NCBI GenBank assembly: GCA_905331475.1
Contig: CAJNYU010002281.1
Location: forward strand, 1 to 64,000
Source of the DNA: Rotaria socialis
Lineage: Eukaryota > Rotifera > Eurotatoria > Philodinida > Philodinidae
Length of the DNA: 64,000 nucleotides
Direction of reading: 5' to 3'
Shown here one piece after another: positions 1 through 10,825 of this stretch. A model generated the notes under the pieces. It saw only the letters and a program-made list of their open reading frames with translations, did not search any database and was not told the DNA's origin. A program made the position numbers and the translations under genes. The number at the start of each line of letters is the position of its first letter. Position 1 is the stretch's first letter.

Positions 1-97
1 TAAATAAATTTTTAATACTAGTTAATATTTTAAACTCAAAATATATGTAATTTGAAAACCAAATGGAAGTCAAAATGTTTTACATATCTATTTTTGA

Positions 98-187
98 GGG
101 TGGGTGTGGGTGTGGGTGTGGGTGAGGGTGTGGGTATGGATGTGTGGATGTGATCATGTGACAGATACACACACGCCCACACCCACG
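98..187. repeat. Interstitial telomere-like repeats, head-to-head
   Basis: Several G-rich TGTGGG-type units (about 98-155) are followed, after a short spacer with TGATCATGTGACA, by a C-rich stretch (about 165-187) carrying CGCCCACACCCAC. On one strand the order is therefore G-rich then C-rich, the orientation expected when two chromosome ends point at each other. TGTGGG is the telomere repeat known from bdelloid rotifers. The C-rich part runs directly into the integrase reading frame. The repeats are degenerate, so this is an old interstitial tract and not a live telomere. Confidence 0.7.
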
Positions 188-1200
188 ATCCTATGACAGG
201 AGCTCACTTTTTCCTTGATCGTACATATAATAAAATAAGGTACTATTATTGGTGGCCAGATATGAAATCCACCATTAAACATTATATTGAATCTTGTCCT
301 TGGTGTAAACAATATAATGTCACTTGTTATAAGAGAGACGGACATTTACGTCCTATAGCTCCACCTGATGGACCTTTTCTTTTAATTGTGATAGACTATT
401 GTGGTCCGTTAAAACGAACACCGCGGGAAAATCAGTATGTTCTCGTAATGACGGACCGCTTTTCCCGTCATATAACCGTACTAGCTCTTCTCAATTCCAC
501 TGCTGAAACTACCGCACAGGCTCTATTTAACGAGTATTTTTGCAAATTTGGAATTCCGGCTGTAATTCTTAGTGACCAAGGACCACATTTTCGCAATCAG
601 CTAATTGGTAATATTAAAATTCTCATCGGCTAAAGTCATATCTATAGTACCCCGTACCATCCACAAACCAATGGTATTGTGAAACGCTTCAGCGCCACAT
701 TTATCCCCCAGATATCTAACTTACAGGATACTCAAGATAATAACTGGGACGAGTACCTACAGATTGTCGTCTTTGCGTATAATACCGGAATCCACAAAAC
801 AACTAAATACTCGCCGTTCGAATTGCTTTATGGTCGTTTACCTCGTTTGCCCATCAGTACACGACAACCATATTTCTCATTTGTTAAACCAAATGATTAC
901 TTCGAACAATTAAGAAAAACCCTGCGCATTTACCATCAAGCAGCAAAACATCATATTGTTCTGCAACAACAAAACAACAAAACTACATATGATCATAATC
1001 GCCTGGATGCACAATATAAAATTGGCGATAAGGTACTCACTCGCATTCATGGTAATCGAAGAAAATTAGACCCGAAATATTCACCTATACCAAAGGTGAT
1101 TACTCAGGTTCATCATCCTATATATGTGGTACAAGATGAAACAAATCATGCTTCCTTTCAGGTGCATGTTGCTGATTTACGACCTATCATAATCAATTAA
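183..1200 (+). pseudogene. Integrase end of LTR-retrotransposon pol (broken)
   Basis: This is the C-terminal part of a Ty3/gypsy-like pol polyprotein. It starts within the HHCC zinc-binding domain (the second His in MTGAH, then CPWC) and continues with the DDE integrase core. Two catalytic Asp codons are visible: VIDYCGP (Asp at 394-396) and LSDQGPHF (Asp at 574-576). The third catalytic residue, normally Glu in an NGxxER context, is Lys here (NGIVKR, codon 682-684). A TAA at 631-633 interrupts the frame between the second Asp and that site. After the core comes a C-terminal part with YKIGDKV and a GPY/F-like region, ending at a natural stop. Everything upstream (reverse transcriptase, RNase H, protease, gag) is missing: the sequence ends in the telomere-like tract. 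With both a stop and a lost catalytic Glu, this integrase is dead. Confidence 0.9.
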
Positions 1201-1582
1201 TTCCAAAGTCATCTATTATTCTTAGTTACCATGCAATTTTGCACCTCTTTCCTCTTTGTATACCACTCCTTCATTCTAATATTCTATCACATATTTTCTT
1301 TATTTTCTATTATCATCGTTCGCTATTTCAAATAGTTCCTTTTTTATTGTTTCTCTCCATCATAAGTATTGCTCCTGATCCTTCCGACTGTCATTTACAG
1401 CTCGGCTGAGTCAGTCAGATCTTTACCTATATGAATTACGTAAACTGAAGGCGCCGTCGGTTTACATTCACATTAAAATTGTAAGACTATTTATCTTGGA
1501 AAACGATCCGATATAGGAGAATTAGAAGATCATTTTTACACCTTTCCTAACACTCATTTTCAAATAGGCTTTTCTTTCTACC

Positions 1583-3723
1583 ATGTTTCACAATGAACAA
1601 ACTGCCCATGAACAGGATTATATATCCCTCTCCTCATCTCAACATACTACCGACTCATCACCATTTTTTCAATCTTTTCCTTATTTCACCGATTATCGCT
1701 ATTATTCATCGAATATGATTCATAATTCTCACAATTCACTTGTGTTGCCTTCGAATGATTCGAGGGTAAACAGCCATTTAGTGAATTGGAGAATTTTTCA
1801 TTTGATTTTTTCACATGATCAACCTATCATGAATCCACACGAACATCTCTCATCACGAACCGTGAAAAATAGTCCACAACATTTAACAAGACGTCAAAAA
1901 ACGCACTGTTTGAAAGCTGGTCAAAAAGCCCAGCACATCCAACAATTACTATTCAACTTTAAATCCTCTTCATTGGTTTGAATCACACCATGATTCGCCA
2001 ATCCACATTCATCATCGCATCTCCGAATCTCATCTTTATGGAATTCTCCACAAAATTTCAAATGTTCATTTATATACGATTGATACGGAGTCGGATAAAC
2101 CTACTCGACATCACCCGCATTCAATACCAGCACTTATTCAGATACAAGCAATTCATGATGAAAATTGGGCCACAATCATTATTATTGAAGTGCAACATCT
2201 TCCGTACACTTCCACTTCACTGTTTAATTCTATCCGACAACTATGTCGAATGATTTTTTCTCCTCTCAATAAGCTCATGACTTGGGGTGATCTCGTAAAG
2301 AAATTACTTACCTTCGAACAATTTAATTTTTTCGATATCTCTCAAGCTACAAACACATTCAATCTACAAGATTATTTTGCTCGACAATGGAATACAGCAC
2401 ATCCACATACAGCTGATTGTGTAGGTCGTCATCAACCTATCATCGAAGAATCAATTTCCGATGATTTTCTGGTGTGTTTGGTGAATTCAGATGATCTTGA
2501 TGATGAATTCGATCCAACACATCCTATTGATGACTATAATACTTGCATTTGTCCTAGTGAAATTCGTCCTTATAAAACTAAAAATGCCTTGTGGTCCTTG
2601 CAAAAGGCAGTTCAGTTTACATTTAATTTAATTAGATAAGTCAATTACTCTGAACACTTGGTCCTGTGGACTTGATTTATATTTACATACGTGGCGTCTT
2701 GATACAGATAAACGTACTCGTCAAACTCTAATTTATTACGCTATCAGTGATCTTTTCGCTTCCTCTTATTTATATTTTCACTTTCACACTTGCTCTGCAC
2801 CATCAGATAATTTAACATACCCTAGTAGCGTAAACAACATTCAACATAATCAATCACACGCTCCAGCGATGTTTTTTTTATTATCACCGATAGTCATGGC
2901 AAATATTTTCCACCAATTATTCAAACACCATCCTATAAACTTATTACTAACTCTATCTCCGGGTTACAGTGGGTAAACACGATCGTTGCTGCTCTCCTCA
3001 TCTATAACATCTATTTTATCTTCGTGTACAGGAGTTCTGTTCCTTATTGGAACTAACTCAGTTCGTAATACGTTAGCGTTACAAATTATAACTCAAGTTG
3101 AAGATATAATTTCTATGCTTCGATCTCATCATCCTCATCTTGTGCAAAAAGCCGACATAACCATCGCCATCGTTTTCCCCTGCTATAAACCATCTTCCCG
3201 ATTTCAAACACATTCTTTGTTATCATCTAATGTAAACAACTACAATGAACTACTAAAGAATTTATCAAGTCTTCACAACTTTTCTATTCTTGATATTCCA
3301 ATCGCCGGCGACCATCTTGGTCGTGATGGCATGCATCTTGATTCCATACATATATCGTATCTCAGTAATACTATTCAAGAATACGTTCACGACTTGATGA
3401 GTAAGAGAATCACACCCATAAAGTCTCTACGTCGTTCACGGACAGCACTAAATCGTCGTAATAAGAAATGCCATGAGAAGCTAAAACAAAAACAAAAGAC
3501 TCATGTCGTGATTCGACATATAGATCGAATATGGCCTTTAAAAGAAATAAAAACCTATCTAGCATATAAAAAAATTCAATATAATCATTTACCCGAAATT
3601 TGGAAACAAAAACTTTGTATTCAGTTTACTTACCCTGCCCATCGAGAACACGCTGAAAAAACATTGACTCTTAATGATTTTGATGAAAATAGTTATTCTG
3701 AATGGTGTTCACAAGAACATTAA
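1583..3723 (+). pseudogene. Retrotransposon ORF3 with SGNH/GDSL esterase domain (broken)
   Basis: The remains of the third ORF of the LTR element lie between the integrase and the 3' LTR. The C-terminal half carries SGNH/GDSL hydrolase signatures: ITDSHG (nucleophile Ser block, 2883-2900), IGTNSVRN (block III, near 3050) and DGMHLD (Asp-x-x-His block, near 3325). The last part is rich in Lys and Arg. A GDSL esterase as ORF3 is known from bdelloid LTR retrotransposons and from ORF1 of some LINEs, where a membrane-related role has been proposed. The frame changes repeatedly (about 1980, 2190, 2637, the T-run at 2873-2880, and about 2980), so no intact protein can be made. The N-terminal half (1583-2640) is Ser/His/Asn-rich and matches no family I recognise. 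Confidence 0.75.
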
Positions 3724-3938
3724 TGCATTTTCTTTTCTTGTTTCTCTCATTGTTATTTTTTGACTTTTTGGTTTTGTTATTCAGCTTTGAATGTTATATT
3801 TTTCTTTTTCAAACATTTCTATTCTTTCTCTCTTCTCTTCATCTGTTGCTCGATAATATCTTCTTCCAAACTGTGAAGTTGATTATTCAATCGGCTTACC
3901 CTATCGGGTGGGCGAATGTCCTGATTAGTCTTTTCCAC

Positions 3939-3951
3939 GGAAAGAGGGAGG
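3939..3951 (+). promoter_or_regulatory. Polypurine tract
   Basis: The purine run GGAAAGAGGGAGG lies immediately before TGTTAGCG, the presumed first bases of the 3' LTR. This is the usual position for the plus-strand primer in LTR-element replication. It supports reading the next 350 bases as an LTR. Confidence 0.7.
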
Positions 3952-4304
3952 TGTTAGCGTCAACAGATGTCACCTTATGACGCTAATTCTTTGAACGTAT
4001 TATGCAGTCACTCATCACAATATCATGATGACCTTGTTGCGTCGTTCCCTTTTCTTATTGCGTTTTTCCTTTTTTTCTCTATTATTATAGTCAGTTGATC
4101 TTGTTTTCCAGTTCAGTTTTCTTTTTTTTTCTGATTAACCATTATCACCCCGTTGCTGTCTCCTTTTTTCGTCTTCCCCTTGCTATCCCTGATTTTCCTC
4201 TTTTGCTCCTCTCAACCTCTCAACATATTATATTAATAGTTGATATTTATTAATAAAGACCATTATCAAACCTATCTCGGACCATCATCTTTTTCATCAC
4301 AACA
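3952..4304 (+). repeat. Probable 3' LTR
   Basis: The segment starts TGTTAGCGTC right after the polypurine tract and ends near CATCACAACA, giving TG...CA ends. A poly(A) signal AATAAA lies near 4250, where an R region would fall. No 5' LTR is in the window, so the ends cannot be checked against a second copy, and the 3' boundary is uncertain by about 10 bases. The length of about 350 bp is normal for an LTR. Confidence 0.6.
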
Positions 4305-5189
4305 TCATCAGGTCACGGTAGGCTATTTATTGTGAGTTTCTCAATAGAGAACAGACTAGTATCCACTTAAGCATCAATTTAACCCTCGTAGATAACGGAG
4401 GTTGAAGCCATTTGACACATCCCCAGACGAGAACCTCACAGGATTCCTTCCAACTTTGTTCTATTCATTCGATGTGCACATGATCATATATAGACAAATT
4501 GCGAAAGAAAATGAAAAGATTGCGAAAGAATTCCAGTGCGTCATCCAATGAAGAATAAAGCGAATTTAACTACCACTTTTTGAAAAGAAACAGAATGTGA
4601 AGCAGTAGAAATGACGCATGTAGGTTGTATAAACCCGTTCTATGACTGCTCTACACTGTGCTGTCCTATTCCATTTATGTTATCAATCTTGGATGATGAC
4701 ATCATTTCATTTTTTTTCTATTGCTTTCTTTTCTCTTTCTATCGTCTAGCATTAGTCACACATACTAAACAAGTTTTAGTATTTATAACGCATGCGTCAT
4801 ATCCTTTGTTTTATTTTTGCTTTTATTCTTTTTTTACGTCTTTCGATGATTCGATCCATTCCTTCTTTTGAATGAGAGTAGACAGACAGTGTATGTTCGT
4901 AGGTCAAGAAAACTTGATAAGACAAGTCTAATATGTTTTTTTACACACATTTCATTTAACTATAATCTTTTTTTGGATAGAGTTATCTAGACTGTTCTTT
5001 TTCTAACTTGACATTATAAGTTCCATCGCGGTATCTCTGTGAATAAAAAAGAAAGAGGTGCATATTTCTGTTTGCACAGAGAAAATATGCATATCTAGAA
5101 ATAAATGCTACTGTTTCATTCTTCTGCTTTCTGCTTTCAGAGTAGTTTCATTGTAAGTGCATTCATTCATCATAGAATTAGAATCAACG
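4305..5189. other. Intergenic stretch, no gene seen
   Basis: AT-rich sequence between the retroelement and the next gene. The only open frames are short and T-rich, with strings of Phe, Ser and Tyr, typical of non-coding poly-T sequence. A pyrimidine-rich CTTCTGCTTTCTGCTTTCAG at 5122-5141 would be a good splice acceptor for a 5' UTR exon of the gene starting at 5190. Confidence 0.5.
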
Positions 5190-7925
5190 ATGACAGCAAA
5201 TGGTATTGGTAAGTGTCGAGAGAACTTGTTTTAAGTATATATATAATTGCATTCTTCTGTTGGTAATCTTTAGATCTATTTCATTTTCAATCAAAATCTG
5301 AATTTGGTATTGTTAATCATTGGTTAAGTCGAACACATCGATTAACATTCAATGAACAAGACAATCATTTAATAATTCGTCCGCATACACAACAACCACC
5401 AGCTAGTAGGATTTATGTTTTGCTTATACTTTATTTTGATTTATCTGTGTCTGTTTTATTTAGCTGATAGTAAATATTCGTATGGACACGGTTGGATAAT
5501 TGAAAAAATTGATGATAATAGTAATCAATCATGCCGTTTCAAACATTTATACTATCATTCAATTGATATTGATGAACAACAACATCTTCCAATATTATCA
5601 AAAATTGAATTGAACAAACAATCACAATACTTTATAATTGAAAGGAGCAAACACCCACGCTACCGTACGTAAATTTATACTACTCGAAGTTTCTTTCTAC
5701 AAATGCCTTTGTGTGTTTTATATCTATTGTCTTCTAGTTGGATTTGTTCGTATTCGTAATGTGGCCAATAATCTTTATCTATCAGTACAGAAACCATCAG
5801 ATGTTGTAGCTGCAGTTGATTGTAATCTACAGACATACAATGTCACTTTACGTGAAGGAAATTATGAACATGACGAAACACAGTATTGGAAAATACGTGA
5901 TTTAAATCTTGGTATGTACACTGAAGACTTCTCTATTCCTCTACTTTACATCAGATGCCTCAAGTTTTAATTCATTGCTACACACAGAAAGTTTTTTTTT
6001 CAGTAATCCAGTCACGGTTTCATTTTTTGTCTAACTCTGAAGAAAAAATCTCCGATCGGTCTCTCACTTTGGTAAAAATCGTTTCATATCAAACTCATAT
6101 GTGACCCAGGAAAATGCGTAACTGAAAACGTGAATGCTGAAAAAACATTAAAAATTGCTAACGCATTTTTTCCATTTTGTAAAAACTTTCGGTCGTTATT
6201 AGGCATTTTTCAGAAAAAACGCGTCATTTTGCTTAGCTCCGACGAACTTGCGTGTTTCTATGCGTTTTTCGGCACATTTAGACGTTTTTAAGCGTTTCTC
6301 CAAAATTTAAATAAGAAACCTTATAAATGTGCCAGAAAAACGCTTAGAAACGCATGAATTCTTTCGAGAAGAGCACAAAACGCGTTTTTCTCCGCAAACG
6401 GCCAAATTTTTACACAAAATGGAATCAACGCGTTCAAAGAACTTAATATTTTTTTGCGTCCCTGTCTCAGTCATACCTTTTCCTGGTGACTGATAAATGG
6501 CTGCTACACATAAAACTAATAGTTGAAAGCAGCGGAAGCTTTTTTAACAGAAGCTTCACAAGTCGGTCGAGCATGCTCCACCCACAACGATATTTTGGTC
6601 AAAATTAAGGTATGCTCTTTGTACTCAAAATCGATTCTACGTCGAAAACTGACTATAGGGAAAAGGTTTGAGACTTTCGGAATTGTTTTTACTGACTGAG
6701 TTATTAAATAATAAAGAAGAAGCTGCCGAAGAATTTAAATTGTCAAACACTTTTCCACTTTTGAAGGCAATTTTAAACACGCAGAAGTTGAACTACGATT
6801 CAAATGAAAGGAAACCAACAGTTGTTTTGCTTCCGCGGAATGGAAATGTGTCAGCAGCGACAAATATTTAACTTCTTTTGAATTCCCATTTTTGATGAGA
6901 TTATTCAGAGCAATCGATAATCTGTATAGAAGTTTGCCAGTGTAAAGTATTGCATTAGGATCAAGTTTGTTAAAAATAATTGTGATTGGTAGAATGCTGA
7001 AGACGAACCATGAAAACTTTGACGTTTAGCGAAGTAAATGGCAAGGGATATTTAATTTTTTTAAATACACAACCTTTTAGAAACACGATTTTTCTGTACA
7101 TGACACAATGTCTGCTGTCATAATCGCCCGTATTTATGTTTGTAATTAAACGCAAATCCTCTCTCCTTCTTGTACACTCTAGTAAATCAACCATTCTTGG
7201 TCTATCAAGACGGTGTCGATCCCGAAGTTCAATACGGTGTCGCAATACTGAAAAAAATCTTTCCACAAATGCAACTATTACTCGATCCATTAATATTTCA
7301 TAGTAGCAGTCAGAATGTTGATGGTTGGCGTAAGAATGGAATGAAAATTATGTCAAAATCTTATCCATTATCAGAAATTATTTTACTATCACATTGTAGT
7401 GTTGCCGGTCAAATCAGTAACACGCGTACAATGGATATGATTACAGTATTAAAATCATTGGGTGCATCAAAAGTAACAGTATGGTCATGTTTTGCAGATA
7501 AGAATAATACAGTGGATGATGAAGACGTATGGGCTGCAAATGATTGGGTTAATCCATTTGCATGGGGACAAGATGAAATCGGTTTAATTATGAGTCCAAT
7601 TGGTTTCCAGGAAGCAAGTCAAATGACACCAGCTGGGCGTCTCTATGGTGCTATCATGCATTTAGCATTTGAGGTAAGTTATCGGATGAATCCTGAGGTA
7701 CATGAACATGTCTCACCTATTAATCATCCAGATGTATGGATAGAGGCCTTGAGAACGTATTGTAATGAAAAAATATTTAAACCAGTAAAATTAATGTTAG
7801 AACAATCGAAAGGTCATCTACGATTTCCATTGACATCAGATATTTATTTGGTTAAATATGATCCAACACAAATGGAATGGATTCGTTTGGATGTATGGAA
7901 AGTTATACGTGAACTGAATATTTGA
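5190..7925 (+). CDS. Five-exon gene, 422-aa protein, possible beta-trefoil plus caspase-like segment
   Basis: Exons: 5190-5208, 5274-5405, 5464-5664, 5738-5911, 7183-7925. All introns are GT-AG, every junction is phase 1, and the total is exactly 423 codons including TGA. The ATG at 5190 precedes a clean GTAAGT donor. Residues about 119-175 contain VRIRNVANNLYLSV and QYWKI, resembling beta-trefoil (ricin/MIR-type) repeats. In the last exon, EIILLSHC (His246, Cys247) is followed 32 residues later by KVTVWSCF (Cys278). This recalls the His and Cys blocks of clan CD (caspase/CHAT-like) peptidases, but it is a pattern and not an identification. The rest (GRLYGAIMHLAFEV and onwards) is unknown to me. 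The first three introns are 58-73 bases; the fourth is 1271 bases and holds a foldback element. The exon 3 donor could instead be at 5669, but the phase favours 5665. Confidence 0.75.
6106..6486. mobile_element. Foldback/MITE-like inverted-repeat element
   Basis: The left end CCAGGAAAATGCGTAACTGA pairs with the right end TCAGTCATACCTTTTCCTGG, and pairing continues inwards for about 180 bases per arm. Within the arms, TGCGTTTTTCGGCACATTTA (6261-6280) faces AAATGTGCCAGAAAAACGC. It lies in the fourth intron of the 5190-7925 gene and explains most of that intron's extra length. It has no coding capacity. Clear target-site duplications were not found. Confidence 0.7.
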
Positions 7926-8149
7926 GTAAAGAGATTAATGTATATTCCCGTTGAATATATTTTGTTTTTGTGTTGTTTTCTTGTAATAACATCTGTGATC
8001 GATCAACAAAAAAGAGAATTTTTTTAATATGTGCCTTACAATATTGCCGAAGTAGTCAAAAATACAAAGAATGAAAGGGCTAGAAGGAAGATCAATTTCA
8101 TTGAGATATTGCAGCAGTAATGTGATGGAATTCACTTGTTTATTCTTTT

Positions 8150-8247
8150 TAGGGTTGTGTGGTGGTGGTGTGATGGTTCTATGGTGTGATCGGTATGGGT
8201 GCTCACAACCACTACCACCCACAACACCACCACACCGCGACACCCTC
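8150..8247. repeat. TG-rich/CA-rich inverted repeat
   Basis: A G-rich arm (GGGTTGTGTGGTGGTGGTGT, from 8152) is followed by a C-rich arm (CACCCACAACACCACCACAC, from 8216). The centre is TATGGTGTGATCGGTATGGG. The G-rich then C-rich order resembles the tracts at 98-187 and 14597-14666, but here the units are closer to TGG/TGTGG than to TGTGGG. An AATAAA at 8327-8332 further on might serve the gene ending at 7925. Confidence 0.5.
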
Positions 8248-8453
8248 AATTTAATTTACACTGCTCTTTTTCATTTATTTGATCTGTTTGATTATTGTCT
8301 TATTTCAAGTCTTCATTTACTGACTAAATAAAGTATATTGATAAATCTATGAATCACTTGTCTCATAAATACTTTGAAATCGATTAAAGTAATAATAAAA
8401 TGTGACGAAAAGCTGATTTGCAATAATAATTATTGTTCTAATGAATTATATTC

Positions 8454-8987
8454 CTATTTGATATATGTTTTGTAAAAGTAAACTAATGTTTTAAAATCTG
8501 GTCCACCTTCCAATTTTTCCCAATCTTCCTTGAATTTCTCTGCAAAATCCAAAGCATCTAACTCCATAGATTCTTTTAATTTGTAATTGAATTTCATTCG
8601 TGTGATATTATCGAATTTGACTAAATTGTTCATAACGGTTTCAGTCAAATTACGTTTACTGTCCATAAACATATTGACCAGCAATCCATTGGTATCATAT
8701 AGCCAATACTTATAACCACCATTTCAATTGTCGACCGATACTTTTGCATTATAACATCCTGTGTCTATAGAAAGTAAATGATAATTGACCGTTTTTTTTC
8801 ATTGCATTCGTATTGCCCATAATGCCGCCAATTCTGGATCATTGACAAACACGCCACCATCAATAAATATTTCACCAGTGTCATATGGTTTCCAATGATC
8901 ATTCATTTCTCCCTTCCCCCTTTTCAGTAACCGTACAAATAACGATTTTTTTTCGGAAAATATGATTTTATTTACTATAAATGACAA
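8454..8987 (-). pseudogene. Patatin-like phospholipase, C-terminal fragment
   Basis: Two minus-strand segments carry a patatin C-terminal half. The first contains the family's catalytic-Asp motif as FIDGGVFVNDPELAALW (DGG, then N-P-like). The second, reading LLVNMFMDSKRNLTE through KFNYKL, matches the pattern that follows in patatin-like proteins. The segment between them is still readable but has a TGA in place of a codon (at about 8723-8725) and a frame change near 8800. The N-terminal half with the GxSxG nucleophile is absent. Patatin-like proteins hydrolyse acyl chains of lipids; this copy cannot. Confidence 0.75.
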
Positions 8988-9041
8988 GTTCGATCATGAC
9001 TATAATACAAGCTGATATTCAAAACATCCACACGATTATGA

Positions 9042-9767
9042 TCAACACATTGATATCTCTTCGAAGTCTGATTTGATCCATTCAACTAGATTGTCAATGA
9101 CAATGATATTTGTCTGGTGTGTTGGTTGAGCAACATAAATCTCGGTGGATTCTTGATCATCTTCATCATTGCTTATATTCAACAACTCGATAGGGATCGT
9201 ATTGTTCTTATGAATCTTAGAATGAGTTTTTGTTCGAATCGCAGTAGAAAAATACTGATGGCAAACCTTGCAGGTTTGTTTTGGCAAGGAATTACGTATA
9301 CTGCTGCAGAAAGCATCAAATGGCAGCGAGAGTAGATTAGATTGGAGTTGTCATTTGACGATTGAATTCATTTAAATGCGTTGACAGAGTGTACCGCAGA
9401 ATGCATTTGCCTGACGATCATTACTAGCAATAGATAATCCTGCAGATGATTTTTCGAAGGGCATGGGTGGTGGTAAGAATCGAATTGGAAAGATATGAAC
9501 GTAGTTTGAACACCAAGGTCCACAGCATGCTGTAGAATTGCAGCGAACGATTTGAATTGTGTATTGAGTTTGCATAACGTGACGAGAGCACCAAAGCTCG
9601 TCAACCTTGACACGGTTCGACTCGACAACGCCGACCTTCTGATTAATAAAAGAAGCAACAACCGGATGGACATCGATTACTGTTTCAGACCACATTTCGG
9701 CAAGTACACCACACTGTACAAAAAAAAGGTAGAATAATAAACTCTTTAAGGGTTTATGAAAGTGCAA
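9042..9767 (-). pseudogene. C2H2 zinc-finger protein fragment, probably transposon-associated
   Basis: The upstream minus-strand part has a Cys-rich CNSTACCGPWCSNY followed by RFLPPPMPF, a signature I associate with invertebrate proteins of mobile-element type. The downstream part has one classical C2H2 finger (CKVCHQYFS, then TKTHSKIH). Two frames are needed to read both parts (break between about 9370 and 9290), so this is a decayed or partly spliced gene. The function is not known to me. Confidence 0.45.
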
Positions 9768-9832
9768 CGTAGACTAAACCCTTTTTACCGTATGTCAAAA
9801 GTTTCATAAACCCTTCCAAAGGGTTTATTACT
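9736..9832. repeat. Short foldback (MITE-like)
   Basis: Near-perfect arms: AATAAACTCTTTAAGGGTTT from 9736, facing AAACCCTTCCAAAGGGTTTA at about 9809-9828. The arms are 26-28 bases and the spacer about 40. The left arm overlaps the 5' end of the C2H2 fragment. It codes for nothing. Confidence 0.6.
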
Positions 9833-10291
9833 TATATCTACCAGATTAAAATTAAGGCTTTGGAACTTACTGCGTTGTCCTAGGTTCGATCATGAGATGA
9901 ATTGGCTGATAGTCCAAGATGTTATCCATTCGGTCAGTCGTATGAGAACAATATGAAATAAGAAATGCTACTTAAATCAAACGAAGTTTTATAGGAAACT
10001 GAAGATGATATAAAGTTAAGCGGAACAATTGTTATTACATTTTTAATTTTCATGAAAAAAATACAAATATTTTGTATTTAAAAAATTATTTCTTTGGAAA
10101 TAAAAATCATTTTTTTAAATAATTAAATAAATTATGAAAAATTTGTTTTTGAAATATATTTACTCAAAAAGAATTTTAAAAAGATTTTAAAACGTTTTGT
10201 TGCATTTTTTTGAAAAAATTTCTAACATATTTCTTATTTTTCTAGAAATCGATAACGTATATATTTCTCATACTTTTATAAAAATTGTTGA
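9833..10291. other. AT-rich intergenic stretch
   Basis: No gene seen. Between 10020 and 10290 the sequence is close to low-complexity A/T, with runs such as TTTTTTAAATAATTAAATAA. It may be the decayed tail of the LINE fragment on its right. Confidence 0.5.
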
Positions 10292-10816
10292 TCAATTTTT
10301 TAAATCTTTGTTCGATCGAAAACCAGATTGTATTTCTAATAGTCGTTCATCAACCGAATTTTGAATACGGTTGAGAATGATACGTGAGAATATTTTGCCA
10401 GTTACACTCAGTAACGAGATACCTCTGTAATTGTCACATAGTTTTTTGTCTCCTTTGTTCTTATATAGCCTGATTAGAGTGGCTGAACTCCATTCCTTCA
10501 CCACCTGTTCATTCTCCCACATATCGGTGAACATTTCGTGCAGCCATTTTATCACTGGCTCACCACCAGCTTTTAGAATATCAGCTTTCACTTCATCACT
10601 TCCTGGAGCTTTTCTTGATTTCATTTAATTTAACGCTCTTTTCACCTCTTCAAAAGAAGGTTGCGCGTTCTGTCGTTCCAACTCCAATTTTGATGGTATT
10701 GTTATTTGAACCTCATTTATTACATATGGATCAACAGTTGAATGAACATTCAACAATTCACAAAAATACTCGCGCCAACGTCCTAATCGATCGGTTGAGT
10801 TTACGAGTAATTTGCC
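10292..10816 (-). pseudogene. Non-LTR retrotransposon reverse-transcriptase fragment
   Basis: The minus strand reads the fingers/palm part of a LINE reverse transcriptase: SRKAPGSDEVKADILKAGG, then NYRGISLLSVTGKIFSRI and EIQSGFR, all standard LINE landmarks. The frame is open upstream to about 10816 (with SFEEVKRALN) except for one TAA at 10622-10624, just before the KAPGSDE block. The catalytic YADD part, the endonuclease and the 3' end are missing. It has inserted into, or been joined to, the tomosyn remnant that begins within about 20 bases. Confidence 0.85.
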
Positions 10817-10825
10817 ATTTTGTCT

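Noticed and set aside
7935-8331. Opposed frames of 86 and 104 codons over the TG/CA repeat
   Set aside because: Both are driven by the repeat (Gly/Val and His/Pro strings) and lack any recognised motif.
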